Shown here piece by piece: positions 35,716 to 44,867 of a stretch of 64,000 nucleotides of DNA (position 1 is its first letter; every line of letters starts with the position of its first letter). Below the pieces are notes generated by a model. That model was not told the origin of the DNA. It searched no databases and saw only the letters and a program-made list of their open reading frames with translations. The translations under genes and the position numbers were made by a program. The stretch is taken from positions 1-64,000 of the forward strand of contig NZ_SMKF01000013.1 of assembly GCF_004348325.1 (NCBI RefSeq), given 5' to 3'. The DNA is from Micromonospora sp. KC213 (GTDB lineage: Bacteria; Actinomycetota; Actinomycetes; Mycobacteriales; Micromonosporaceae).

Positions 35716-36901
35716 GATGGTGATTGGCGTAGGTCAGTCGGCGGAGTAGGTTTTCGGCCGGCCCTCGCCATCCGGCCCGGCGCATCACCTCGGCCAGTAG
35801 CACGGTTGTCAGCCACGTACCGATCGCTACCGCTGATGCACCGGCGTCGCTGAGCTGCCCGCCGAGTCCAAGGGTGAACGGTGCGAAGAGCGCCACGAAA
35901 ACGACCGATTGAAGCAGGTAGCAGGTGAGTGACCGTTGCCCGCAGGCGGTCAGCGCGATGGTCACCCGGCCGGGCGCGCCGGCGACGCGGTGAGCGATGA
36001 GACCGACGATTGCGGCGTAGGCGAGCCCGCCGGCGATGCCGGTCACGCTGTGCATCGCGTACGCGGCTACCGCCGTGCCCGTCGTCCAGTCCGTCCAGAT
36101 CTGTGCGTCCATCAGCGCCAGCGGGGTGCCGCCGACGACCGTGATGACGATTCCGGCCACCGCGACCCGCGCCAGCAGGGCTCGGTGCTGGCCGGGTTCG
36201 TCGAGCAGCCGGCGCCGGGCCGCCCAGATGCCGAGCAGGAAGGGGGTGACGATGTCGAGGACCAGCATCGGGCCGAGTCCGGCCCAGATGGCCAACCGCT
36301 GGCCGGCTGCCTCGATCGGCGACTCGACGCTGGTGGGCAGGGGCGGCGACCCCTCGATGACGATGGCCCACGCGGGCAGCGTGGCGAGCGCGGCGAACAC
36401 CAGGGTCCATAGCCCGGCGACCCAGAGCAGCACCCGGTCCCGGGCCCGCAGCATGCCCACGAGGACCAACGCCAGCAGCCCGTACGTGACCAGGATGTCG
36501 CCGAAGAACAACAGCAGCGCGTGGGCGAAGCCGAACACGATCAGCCAGAGGCTGCGGCGGCGCAGCAGGCGGCGTACGTCCCGCCATTCGGCTCCGGCCG
36601 CGATTCGCCGGTTGGCGAGCTGGATCAACCCATAGCCGAACAGCGCGGCGAACATCGGCAGGGCGCGGGCATCGACGAAGAGCACCTGAAGGCCGGCGAC
36701 GAAGCGGTCGACCGGGCCACCGTTCAGGTCGTAGCCGCGGAACCCGCTGGAGTCGCTGTTATACAGGTACATGTGCGCGTGGGCCAAAGCGATGAACAGC
36801 AGCATGACGCCGCGGGCGAGATCGGGGGCGGGCGATCGGTCGGAGAGTCTGGTGGCCGCCCCTGGCGGACCGGCGGCGGGCTCGAGGACAAGTCTGGACA
36901 C
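35708..36901 (-). CDS. DUF418 domain membrane protein
   Basis: GTG 36901 has GGAG 9 bases upstream. The 397-residue protein has about ten membrane helices and the family features PDLARGVMLLFIALAHAHMYL, FALFGYGLIQLANRR-like segment, and the C-terminal DUF418 block GQRSLTCYLLQSVVFVALF. Function is unknown. It is divergent from the TetR gene with a 22-bp operator between them, so TetR probably represses it; the family is often paired with TetR regulators. Confidence 0.88.
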   Translation of the reverse strand: MSRLVLEPAAGPPGAATRLSDRSPAPDLARGVMLLFIALAHAHMYLYNSDSSGFRGYDLNGGPVDRFVAGLQVLFVDARALPMFAALFGYGLIQLANRRIAAGAEWRDVRRLLRRRSLWLIVFGFAHALLLFFGDILVTYGLLALVLVGMLRARDRVLLWVAGLWTLVFAALATLPAWAIVIEGSPPLPTSVESPIEAAGQRLAIWAGLGPMLVLDIVTPFLLGIWAARRRLLDEPGQHRALLARVAVAGIVITVVGGTPLALMDAQIWTDWTTGTAVAAYAMHSVTGIAGGLAYAAIVGLIAHRVAGAPGRVTIALTACGQRSLTCYLLQSVVFVALFAPFTLGLGGQLSDAGASAVAIGTWLTTVLLAEVMRRAGWRGPAENLLRRLTYANHHPS

Positions 36902-36980
36902 CTGACACTCCGTTGTCGAAAGTGGACCTTCGTGGAGGCGCGGCAGAATTGCCGGGAAGCCGGCGGCAGGCCCGGATCGA

Positions 36981-37002
36981 TTAGATACGCAGACGTATCT
37001 AA
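36981..37002. promoter_or_regulatory. TetR operator between divergent DUF418 and TetR genes
   Basis: TTAGATACG at 36981-36989 and CGTATCTAA at 36994-37002 form a perfect 9-4-9 inverted repeat in the shared promoter region, the classic layout for TetR-type autoregulation. Confidence 0.85.
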
Positions 37003-37048
37003 CACCATGGAGTTAAGCTACGCAAGCGTGCCTTAGTTGGGAGCCGTC

Positions 37049-37672
37049 TTGAGTGAGAAGCCGCAGGACCCGACGCTGCGACGGTCTCGACGCCGGGGAG
37101 ATGATCTGATCCAGGCCATCCACTCCGCCGTGCTCGCGGAGGTGGCCGAGGTCGGAGTCGGCGGGCTCACCATGGAGGGTATAGCCAAGCGCGCGGCGAC
37201 CGCGAAGACGTCGTTGTACCGGCGCTGGCCCTCGCCACGAGAACTGCTACTGGACGCGCTCTACGAGGCGCATCCCGAAGAGCTGCCGTCGCCGCGCGCC
37301 AGCGATCTGCGCGGTGACTTGATCCGAGCGCTGCGGCAGCTCGTCGCCTGGATGGTCCAACCGGCCGGGTTGGCCGTCATGGCCATCATGTCCGAACGGC
37401 AACGCCATCCGGAGCTGGTCGAGGCGCTGTATGACCGGGTTTTCGACGCCCGCGGCACCACCTTCACCTACACGGTGCTGCGCCACTATGCCGAGCGCGG
37501 ACAGATCGACCCTGACCTGGTCACACCGGTCGTGCGCGACATCGGGGAGGCGCTGGTGTTCAAGCACGTGACGGACACCAACCAGCTGCCGGACGACGAC
37601 AAGCTGGCCGCGATCGTTGACCAGGCGATACTGCCGGCGGTCGGCATCCTGCCCAACCGCCGTTCCTCATGA
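37049..37672 (+). CDS. TetR/AcrR-family transcriptional regulator
   Basis: TTG 37049 is chosen because GGGAG lies 6 bases upstream; the frame is open to 37037. The 207-residue protein has the N-terminal HTH (LAEVAEVGVGGLTMEGIAKRAATAKTSLYRRWPSPRELLLDAL) and a C-terminal ligand domain of TetR_C_16-like type. It likely binds the operator at 36981 and controls the DUF418 gene. Its stop codon lies in the right inverted repeat. Confidence 0.92.
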   Translation: MSEKPQDPTLRRSRRRGDDLIQAIHSAVLAEVAEVGVGGLTMEGIAKRAATAKTSLYRRWPSPRELLLDALYEAHPEELPSPRASDLRGDLIRALRQLVAWMVQPAGLAVMAIMSERQRHPELVEALYDRVFDARGTTFTYTVLRHYAERGQIDPDLVTPVVRDIGEALVFKHVTDTNQLPDDDKLAAIVDQAILPAVGILPNRRSS

Positions 37673-37695
37673 TCAGGGCGTCCTTCAAGTAGTTA
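37665..37695 (-). repeat. Right 31-bp inverted repeat
   Basis: Exact reverse complement of 35685-35715. It contains the TetR stop codon (TGA 37670-37672), so both divergent genes end in the same sequence. Confidence 0.9.
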
Positions 37696-37841
37696 GAGGG
37701 CGGTTATGGACGTTCGGTTTGATCTTTGCGTTCGGTCCGTTTGGAGATCGCTCTGCGGGTTCGCGGTAGATAGTGATCATTCGATGACAGGGAAATGAGC
37801 GGTGGTCGTGTCCTGTTCGTGGGCTTCGGTGTTGGGTCGGT

Positions 37842-38413
37842 ATGAGCCAGCGCAAGCCGTATCCGAGCGATGTCACCGATGAGCAGTGGGCGTTGATCGG
37901 CCCGTTCCTGGACGCCTGGCGAGCCAGGCGGGTCTCGGTCACGGGCCGCTACGGCGAGCAGAATCTCCGGGAGATCGTGACGCGATCTTGTGCCAGAACC
38001 GGACCGGCTGCCAGTGGGCGTACCTGCCGCACGACCTGCCGCAGGAGCCGGTGACCTACTACTACGCCGTGTGGCGCGACGACGGCACCGATGCCGCGAT
38101 TCATGACCTGCTGCGCTGCCAGGCCCGGGAGAAGGTCGGCCATCGCGAGGACCCGTCCGCGGTCGCGGTCGACACCCAGTCGATCAAGGCCGCGAACCAC
38201 GTCCCTGCCGCCACGACCGGCAAAGACGCGAGTAAAAGGGTGCCGGGCAGGAAGCGAGGACTGGCCGTGGACGCCCTGGGGCTGATCATCGCGGTCGTGG
38301 TCACCGCGGCGTCGGTTACCGACAACGCGATCGGTATCCGGCTGCTCGACACGGTCGCCGAGCACGCCCCGACGGTGACCCATGCCTGGGTCGACGCGGG
38401 CTTCAACAGGACT
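37842..38413 (+). mobile_element. IS5-family transposase, frameshifted and truncated
   Basis: ATG 37842 opens KPYPSDVTDEQWALIGPFL, a typical IS5 N-terminus. A one-base loss near 37980 shifts the frame, after which CQNRTGCQWAYLPHDLP, AVAVDTQSIKAA (first Asp), KRGLAVDALGLIIAVVV and HAWVDAGF (second Asp) follow. At about 38413 the sequence is replaced by an IS3 fragment, so the last catalytic Glu is lost. Confidence 0.88.
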
Positions 38414-38414
38414 T

Positions 38415-38545
38415 CGCCGTGCACGGCGCGTCATCGGGTGCACCCCGAAGTCCTCGGCGATCTGCTCGACGGTCACGCCCGGGTCACGTTCACGCGCGAC
38501 CCGCACCACGTCGTCGCGGAACTCTCGAGGGTAGGGCTTGGGCAC
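38415..38545 (-). mobile_element. IS3-family orfA N-terminal fragment
   Basis: GTG 38545 opens MPKPYPREFRDDVVRVARER and EQIAEDFGVHPMT, the HTH of an IS3/IS911-type orfA. It ends after about 39 codons at the junction with the IS5 relic, suggesting one element inserted into or recombined with the other. Confidence 0.85.
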
Positions 38546-38609
38546 AGTGGCATCCTTCCAGCCCGCCCACAGGGCAAGCCATCTCAGATGTCACCTATCG
38601 GTGCAGCAG

Positions 38610-39005
38610 ACCCCGGAGGTCCTGGTGCAGCTGCGTTATGGCATGAACCCTCAACAGAGTCCGGCATCGGTCGAGCCGATCGGTGCGGCACCGTTTACCG
38701 TGGTGCACGGGCGTCCCTCCTACCTCAACCTGCTCGACGCGATCAGTGCACGGCAGTTGGTCCGGGAGGCCGCGGCCGAGCCCGGGACCACTGCTGCGGC
38801 GTCGCCGGACGTACCGTTGCAGTGGGTCAGCCTGGCATCCGACGGGGCCCTGCCGTTCGAGGACAACATCACCGAAGCAGCTGAGTTCGGCGTGCGGCAC
38901 ATCGCTGAGCCGGGCGGCTCTATCCGCTCGCATGCGGTGGCCGAAGCAGCACGCAGGCACGGAATCGGCGTAACCCGCACCGGACTGCGGTTGTTCCGCC
39001 ATTGA
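38610..39005 (+). pseudogene. AICAR formyltransferase (PurH-like) gene, internally deleted
   Basis: The frame begins LRYGMNPQQ, which matches the start of AICAR transformylase domains, continues PFTVVHGRPSYLNLLDAISARQLVREA, then after a gap of roughly 200 missing residues gives SDGALPFEDNITEAAEFGVRHIAEPGGSIRSHAVAEAARRHGIGVTRTGLRLFRH, the conserved end of the same enzyme. The central substrate-binding region is missing, so it is not active. A full monofunctional enzyme would be near 390 residues. Confidence 0.78.
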
Positions 39006-39140
39006 CCCGCCAGCGGCTGTTGCCGTTGCACGGTCTGCACGTCAAGCCAAAACTATCTCTGCGTTAAGACCAGCACGCCGACAGCTGTAGCCGCAACGGC
39101 GGTTTTCGTCATGCTGCGCGGCCGCGCGACTGCCTAAGCG

Positions 39141-39177
39141 CCGGCACCGTGCCCCTGAGTTCCGGGCACGGTGCCGG
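39141..39177. terminator. Hairpin terminator
   Basis: CCGGCACCGTGCCC at 39141-39154 pairs with GGGCACGGTGCCGG at 39164-39177 around a 9-nt loop. It lies 130 bp beyond the end of the minus-strand GH1 gene and after the purH relic; it could serve either. The rest of 39006-39305 has no gene. Confidence 0.7.
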
Positions 39178-39305
39178 TGCCGGTGCCAGACGGGGTTGTT
39201 GGTACTGCCTTCGATCAAGGTGTGGCGCGCCGATCAACATCGCATTGACCTCGGCGTTTCCGAGGTCAACGCCGGCGGCTGACGTCGGCTGCGTAGGCCG
39301 CACAG

Positions 39306-40733
39306 TCAGGGCAGGCGGTTGGTGGTGGTGAGGCGGTGGTACCAGTGGGCGGAGTCTTTCCAGGTGCGTTGCTGGGTGTCGTAGTCGACGTGGATGATGC
39401 CGAAGCGGCGGTCGTAGCCGTACGCCCACTCGAAGTTGTCCAGCAGGGACCAGACGAAGTAGCCCCGCACGTCCGCCCCGGCCGCCATCGCCTCGGCCGT
39501 CGCGGCGATGTGCCGACGCAGGTAGTCCACGCGGCGGTCGTCGTGCACCGCGCCGTCGGAGGAGACAACGTCGTCGAAGGCGGCACCGTTCTCAGTGATC
39601 ATCAAGGGCAGGTCTGGGTAGTCGTGGTGCAGTCGCAGCAGCATCTCGGTCAGGCCGGCCGGTTCGATGTTCCAGCCCATCGCCGTGTGCGGGCCGGGTT
39701 GGGGCAGGAACTCGACCTGATCGGCGCCCACCCAGGCCGAGTGCGCCGAGCGGCCGTGACCGTCTGCGGCCGACCTGGGCGAGACGCCGTCCCAGGCGCG
39801 AACCAGCGTGGTCGAGTAGTAGTTGACCCCGAGCACGTCCAGCGGAACGGCCGTCGTGGCCTCGTCGCCGTCGTGCACGAACGACCAGTCGGTGACCTCG
39901 GCCGTGTCGGCGAGCAGATCCGCCGGGTACGCCCCGTCCAGCATCGGGCCGAGGAACGCCCGGTTGGCCAGGGCGTCGATCCGGCGCACCGCGTCGTGGT
40001 CGGCCGCAGAGTCCGATGCCGGCCGGATGACGTGCAGGTTCAGCGTCACCGACAGTTGCGCCGCCGGTGCCAGGTCGCGGATCACCCGGCCGGCCAGGCC
40101 GTGCGCCAGGTTCAGGTGGTGTACGGCCCGCAGCGCCGCGGCCGGTTCGGTCCGTCCCGGCGCGTGCACCCCGGAGGCGTACCCGAGGTATGCCGAGCAC
40201 CACGGCTCGTTGAAGGTGGTCCAGGTGTGCACCCGGTCGCCGAGCGCGCCGACGATGTGTGTGGTGTAGTCGGCGAAACGCGACGCCGTGTCCCGGGCGG
40301 GCCAGCCGCCGGCGTCCTCCAGTTCCTGCGGCAGGTCCCAGTGGTAGAGCGTGGCCACCGGCCGGATGCCGAGTTCGAGCAGCCGGTCCACCAGCCGGGA
40401 GTAGAAGTCCACACCGGCGCGGTTGAGCGCGCCCGAACCGCCCGGCTGCACTCGGGGCCAGGCGATGGAGAACCGGTACGCGCCGAGCCCGAGGGCGGCC
40501 ACCTGGTCGAGGTCGGCGGCCCAGCGATGGTAGTGGTCGGCCGCCACGTCGCCGGTGTCCCCGTTCAACGTCCGCCCTGGCGTGTGGCTGTAGGTGTCCC
40601 AGATCGACGGTCCCCGACCGTCCTCCTTCGCCGCGCCCTCGATCTGGTACGCCGCCGTAGCCGAACCCCAGACGAAGCCCTGGGGGAACACCACATCGCT
40701 GAGTTGATCATTCGCTCGCTGACGATCGCTCAA
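39306..40733 (-). CDS. GH1 beta-glucosidase
   Basis: TTG 40733 overlaps the GH31 stop (TTGA) and has GGAGG upstream. The 475-residue enzyme has the family-1 start [19 protein letters not shown], acid/base Glu176 in TFNEPW and nucleophile Glu381 in ITENGA. No signal peptide, so it acts on imported sugars in the cytoplasm. It is the last gene of the sugar operon and probably releases beta-linked glucose or galactose from the imported oligosaccharide. Confidence 0.95.
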   Translation of the reverse strand: MSDRQRANDQLSDVVFPQGFVWGSATAAYQIEGAAKEDGRGPSIWDTYSHTPGRTLNGDTGDVAADHYHRWAADLDQVAALGLGAYRFSIAWPRVQPGGSGALNRAGVDFYSRLVDRLLELGIRPVATLYHWDLPQELEDAGGWPARDTASRFADYTTHIVGALGDRVHTWTTFNEPWCSAYLGYASGVHAPGRTEPAAALRAVHHLNLAHGLAGRVIRDLAPAAQLSVTLNLHVIRPASDSAADHDAVRRIDALANRAFLGPMLDGAYPADLLADTAEVTDWSFVHDGDEATTAVPLDVLGVNYYSTTLVRAWDGVSPRSAADGHGRSAHSAWVGADQVEFLPQPGPHTAMGWNIEPAGLTEMLLRLHHDYPDLPLMITENGAAFDDVVSSDGAVHDDRRVDYLRRHIAATAEAMAAGADVRGYFVWSLLDNFEWAYGYDRRFGIIHVDYDTQQRTWKDSAHWYHRLTTTNRLP

Positions 40734-42961
40734 TTCGCCACCTCCGTAACCTCGCAGCTGTATCCCGACGAGACGCCCGCCACCAGCTCCACGGTGGCCG
40801 TTCCACCCTGGTGGTGCACCTCGAACTCGGTGCCCGGACCACCGTCCGGCGACGGTATCCGAACCCGGGTCCGCTGCCCGGGTGCTGGGGCGAACAACCG
40901 CAGCCGGACGCCGTCGGCCCACGGGTAGTCGGGCCGGTCGGTGACCGATCCGAACGCGATGACCGCGCCGGGGCGGGCCAGCACCGGAACGCTGTCGTAG
41001 CCGTGCTTCTCGGTCACCCAGCCCGGCCCGGTGACCTGGGCACCGGTCATCAGCTGCGTCCAGGTGCCGGCCGGTACGTAGTAGGTCACCTGGCCGTCGG
41101 CGCTCATCACCGGCGCGACCAGCAGGTCCGGACCGAGCATGTACTGTCGGTCGAGGTACGCTGCGGTGGGATCGTCCGGGAACTCCAGGATCATCGGCCG
41201 CATCATCGGCACGCCCTCGACGTGGGCCTGTTCGGCCGCTGCCGCCAGGTACGGCATCAGGCTCAGCTTGAGCCGGGTGAAGCGGCGCAGCACGTCGACC
41301 GCCTCGTCGTCGTACGCCCACGGCACCCGGTACGAGCCGGAGCCGTGCAGCCGCGAGTGCGACGACAACAGGCCGAAGGCGATCCACCGTTTGAACACCG
41401 CAGGGTCGGGCGTGCCCTCGAAGCCGCCGATGTCGTGGCTCCAGTAGCCGAACCCCGACGCCGCCAGTGACAGCCCTCCGCGCAGCGACTCGGCCATCGC
41501 CACGAAGGTGGACTCGCAGTCGCCACCCCAGTGCACCGGAAACTGCTGGCCGCCGGCCGTCGCGGACCGGGCGAAGACGACCGCCTCGCCCTGCCCGCGT
41601 TCGGCCTCGAGCAGCTCGAAGACCGTCCTGTTGTAGAGGTGGGCGTAGTAGTTGTGCATCCGCTGTGGGTCCGAGCCGTCATGCCACACCACGTCGGTGG
41701 GGATGCGCTCGCCGAAGTCGGTCTTGAAGCAGTCCACGCCCATGTCCAGCAGCACCTTGAGCTTGCCGGAGTACCAGGCGACCGCGTCCGGGTTGGTGAA
41801 GTCGACAAGCGCCATGCCGGCCTGCCACTTGTCCCACTGCCAAACCGACCCGTCCGGGTTGCGGACCAGATATCCGGCTTGGCGGCCCTCCTCGAACAGG
41901 TACGACCGCTGGGCGATGTACGGGTTGATCCAGACGCAGACCTTGAGACCGCGCTCGTGCAGCCGGCGCAGCATGCTCTCCGGTTCGGGGAAGGTCGCCG
42001 GATCCCAGATGAAGTCGACCCAGTGGAACTGCCGCATCCAGAAGCAGTCGAAGTGGAACACCGACAGCGGCAGGTCCCGTTCGGCCATCCCGTCGATGAA
42101 CTCGGTGACCGTCTTCTCGTCGTACGCGGTGGTGAACGAGGTGGACAGCCACAGCCCGTACGACCAGGCCGGCACCCGCGCCGGCCGCCCGGTCAGCGCT
42201 GTGTAGCGGCGCAGCACGTCCTTGGGGGTGGGGCCGTCGATCAGGTAATACGTCAGCGACTGACCCGGCACGCTGAACTGGGTCTGCGACACCACCTCCG
42301 ACCCGACCTCGAAGGACACGTGTTCGGGGTGGTCGACGAAGACGCCGTAGCCGGCGCTGCTCAGGTAGAACGGCACGTTCTTGTACGCCTGCTCGCTGGC
42401 CGTGCCGCCGTCGGCGTTCCAGATGTCGACGGCCTGGCCGTTCTTGACGTACGCCCCGAAGCGTTCGCCCAACCCGTAGATCGTCTCACCGACGCCGAGC
42501 GCCAGCCGCTCGTGCACGTACCTGTTGCCCTCGCCGTCGGTGACCACGCCGATGCTGCGCTCGGTGGAGGAGGTGACCAGCCGGTCGCTGTGCAGGAAGT
42601 CGACCCGCCACGGGCCGGTCAGCGCCACCCGGACCGTAAGTTCGCCGGTGGTCAGCCGCGCGCTGATCCCGGTCACCTCCACCCGCACCGGATGGTCGGT
42701 GCTCTCGGTCAGGGTGAAGCGGGGCTGCCTGGGCAGCCCGCCGCTGTGGTGACCGATCGTCACGCCGACCACGCCGGGTGCGGGAGAGAAGAACCGTACG
42801 GTGATCACCGGTTGGTTGAGGGTGTCGCCGCGTCCGGTGATCTGCCCGGTCGGTGCGAAGACGGTGAAGGATCGCTCGTCCGGCTCCACCGACTCCACCG
42901 TGCCGGGACGCAGCACACTGACCCCGGGACGCAGTTGCCAGTATCCGTCGGTGAACTTCAC
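40730..42961 (-). CDS. yicI: GH31 alpha-xylosidase-type enzyme (YicI-like)
   Basis: GTG 42961 overlaps the permease stop. The 743-residue cytoplasmic enzyme carries the YicI signature [13 protein letters not shown] with nucleophile Asp415 and acid/base Asp481 in HWGGDCES, positions that match E. coli YicI (416 and 482). The loop [16 protein letters not shown] is also typical of YicI and favours alpha-xylosides over alpha-glucosides. With the GH1 enzyme it could dismantle isoprimeverose-type or xyloglucan fragments; this substrate is inferred. Confidence 0.93.
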   Translation of the reverse strand: MKFTDGYWQLRPGVSVLRPGTVESVEPDERSFTVFAPTGQITGRGDTLNQPVITVRFFSPAPGVVGVTIGHHSGGLPRQPRFTLTESTDHPVRVEVTGISARLTTGELTVRVALTGPWRVDFLHSDRLVTSSTERSIGVVTDGEGNRYVHERLALGVGETIYGLGERFGAYVKNGQAVDIWNADGGTASEQAYKNVPFYLSSAGYGVFVDHPEHVSFEVGSEVVSQTQFSVPGQSLTYYLIDGPTPKDVLRRYTALTGRPARVPAWSYGLWLSTSFTTAYDEKTVTEFIDGMAERDLPLSVFHFDCFWMRQFHWVDFIWDPATFPEPESMLRRLHERGLKVCVWINPYIAQRSYLFEEGRQAGYLVRNPDGSVWQWDKWQAGMALVDFTNPDAVAWYSGKLKVLLDMGVDCFKTDFGERIPTDVVWHDGSDPQRMHNYYAHLYNRTVFELLEAERGQGEAVVFARSATAGGQQFPVHWGGDCESTFVAMAESLRGGLSLAASGFGYWSHDIGGFEGTPDPAVFKRWIAFGLLSSHSRLHGSGSYRVPWAYDDEAVDVLRRFTRLKLSLMPYLAAAAEQAHVEGVPMMRPMILEFPDDPTAAYLDRQYMLGPDLLVAPVMSADGQVTYYVPAGTWTQLMTGAQVTGPGWVTEKHGYDSVPVLARPGAVIAFGSVTDRPDYPWADGVRLRLFAPAPGQRTRVRIPSPDGGPGTEFEVHHQGGTATVELVAGVSSGYSCEVTEVAN

Positions 42962-43833
42962 TTGTCGGCTCCTGCCGTGATGCCGCGCGAGAGGGTGCGC
43001 TGGAAGATGAGGAAGAACAGGATCGCCGGGAGGAGGCTGATCAGTGCCCCGGCGTTGGTGGTGGGGGCGTCCATCAGCCGGTCGCCCTGCAACGAGGCGA
43101 GTGCGACCGGGACGGTCTGCGTCTGGTTGTCGATGAGCATGACCAACGGAATGAGGAACTCGTTCCAGGTCCAGATGAAGAAGAAGACCAGCAGCACCGA
43201 GATGGTGGGGCGGACGTTGGGCAGCACCACCCGCCACAGGATCCGCCACCGGCCGGCCCCGTCGAGCGCGGCGGCCTCCAGCAGGGTACGGGGGAATGTG
43301 CCGAGCACCGAGGCGAGCAGATAGGTACCGAAGGCGGCCTGGATGACGGTGAAGATGATGATCACCGCCAGCCGGGTGTTGTAGAGCCCGGCCTCCTTGG
43401 CGAAGTGGTAGAGCGGATAGATTAACGCCTCCTGCGGCAGCATGTTCGCCAGCAGGAAGAGGCCGATGATCCAGAGCCGGCCGCGGACCCGGCCGACGCC
43501 CAGGGCATACGCGCTCAGCAGCGAGACGACGACGGCGAGTACCGCCACCGAGCCGGAGATGAGGACCGAGTTCCACAGCTTGACCGGGAAGTCGACCTGC
43601 TCCCAGTAGGTCCGCAGCCCGGTGGTGTAGAACTCGCTCGGCCAGCTCAACGGTCCGTTGGTCGAGTAGTCGGCGGGCGACTTGAACGCGTTGAGCAACA
43701 TGAACGCGAACGGCACCAGCATGGCGAGCGCCGCCGCACCGACCAGCGCGAGCACGATCCACCGGCCGGCGCCCCGGTGCCGCCGGTCGGCCGGTCGCCG
43801 TACCCGCTGGGGCGGGGTGAGGGTGATCGCCAT
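42958..43833 (-). CDS. Carbohydrate ABC transporter permease (MalG type)
   Basis: ATG 43833 shares a base with the stop of the upstream permease gene. The 291-residue protein has six helices and the EAA loop EAAALDGAGRWRILWRVVLPNVRP that docks to the ATPase. It forms the sugar channel with the other permease. No ATPase gene is in the operon, so a shared MsiK-like ATPase encoded elsewhere must energise it, as is usual in actinomycetes. Confidence 0.95.
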   Translation of the reverse strand: MAITLTPPQRVRRPADRRHRGAGRWIVLALVGAAALAMLVPFAFMLLNAFKSPADYSTNGPLSWPSEFYTTGLRTYWEQVDFPVKLWNSVLISGSVAVLAVVVSLLSAYALGVGRVRGRLWIIGLFLLANMLPQEALIYPLYHFAKEAGLYNTRLAVIIIFTVIQAAFGTYLLASVLGTFPRTLLEAAALDGAGRWRILWRVVLPNVRPTISVLLVFFFIWTWNEFLIPLVMLIDNQTQTVPVALASLQGDRLMDAPTTNAGALISLLPAILFFLIFQRTLSRGITAGADK

Positions 43834-44810
43834 CAGAGCACTCCGTCCCGGCGTTCGGCCCGGTTCTGCGCCCGGATGAACAGCACCGCCACCACGACGA
43901 TGATCAGTGTCAGCACCATCGAGATCGCCGAGCCGTAGCCGACCTGCAACCGTTTGAAGAAGGTGAAGTACGCGAAGTAGGACGGCACGTTGGTGGCGTT
44001 CTCCGGCCCACCCCGGGTCAGGGCGAAGATCGGGCCGAAGACCTTCATCGCCGCGATGGTGCAGGTGAGCCCGACCACGAACGTCTCCGGCCGGATCTGC
44101 GGCAGGGTGATCGCGCGGAACCGCCGGAACCAGCCGGCCCCGTCGATCTCGGCTGCCTCGTACAGCTCCGGGTTCACCCGCTCCAGGGCAGCCATGAAGA
44201 CCACCACCGGATAGCCGAGCTGCACCCAGATCATCACGGCCATCACGGCGGGCAGCGCGGTGTTCGGGTCGCCGAGCCAGTCATGGGCCAGCGAGCCGAG
44301 CCCAACCGCGTCGAACAGTCCGTTGAGGGCACCGCCGGGCCGCAGGATCCAACCCCAGACGATGCCGGCTACCACGACCGGGAGCACCTGCGGCAGGTAG
44401 AAGGCGGCCCGGAGGGCGGCGGCGGTACGGGGCCGGAACCGGCGTCCGATGGTGTCGAAGAGCACCGCGGCGAGCACCAGCCCGATCAGGGTGGGCAGCA
44501 CCACCATCGCGATGATCATCGCGACGGTGTTCTGGAAGGACGTCCAGAAGACATCGTCGGTCAGCAGGTTGCGGTAGTTGTCCAGTCCGATGAAGGTGGG
44601 GTCGCCGACGCCGGACCATTTGGTCAGCGAGAGGTAGCCGGTGTAGACCAGCGGACCGCCGATGACCAGCAGGAAGAGCAGCGCGCCGGGCAGCAGGTAG
44701 AGCCAGTACCCGGTGTCGGAGCGCGACCGCCGTCGCCGGCCGGCGGATGCCGGTGCCGAGGGAGGTGTCGAGGTCGCCGGTGCGGCGACGACCGTGTCGG
44801 GGGATGCCAT
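43833..44810 (-). CDS. Carbohydrate ABC transporter permease (MalF type)
   Basis: ATG 44810 follows GGAAGGA; the frame runs further upstream without a ribosome site. The 325-residue protein has a Ser/Pro/Ala-rich N-terminus, six helices and the EAA loop YEAAEIDGAGWFRRFRAITLPQIRP. It pairs with the MalG-type permease directly downstream. Confidence 0.95.
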   Translation of the reverse strand: MASPDTVVAAPATSTPPSAPASAGRRRRSRSDTGYWLYLLPGALLFLLVIGGPLVYTGYLSLTKWSGVGDPTFIGLDNYRNLLTDDVFWTSFQNTVAMIIAMVVLPTLIGLVLAAVLFDTIGRRFRPRTAAALRAAFYLPQVLPVVVAGIVWGWILRPGGALNGLFDAVGLGSLAHDWLGDPNTALPAVMAVMIWVQLGYPVVVFMAALERVNPELYEAAEIDGAGWFRRFRAITLPQIRPETFVVGLTCTIAAMKVFGPIFALTRGGPENATNVPSYFAYFTFFKRLQVGYGSAISMVLTLIIVVVAVLFIRAQNRAERRDGVL

Positions 44811-44827
44811 GGGAATCCTTCCAGGGT

Positions 44828-44859
44828 GGGGCAGGCGCGCCGGTCGTCGCACCTGCCCC
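44828..44859 (-). promoter_or_regulatory. Intercistronic hairpin after the binding-protein gene
   Basis: GGGGCAGG at 44828-44835 pairs with CCTGCCCC at 44852-44859 between the binding-protein and permease genes. Such hairpins often lower expression of downstream permeases relative to the abundant binding protein. Confidence 0.55.
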
Positions 44860-44867
44860 GGCCGCCG

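Larger units (their letters stand above)
35685..37695. mobile_element. 2.0 kb unit bounded by 31-bp perfect inverted repeats
   Basis: The 31 bases at 35685-35715 are the exact reverse complement of 37665-37695. The unit contains only a DUF418 gene and a divergent TetR gene, and both stop codons lie inside the repeats. It has no transposase. It could be a passenger-carrying transposon moved in trans, or an invertible segment. No clear target duplication is visible. Confidence 0.65.

Noticed and set aside
39336-40928. Plus-strand 530-codon open frame
   Set aside because: Antisense to the GH1 and GH31 genes, which have complete catalytic motifs.
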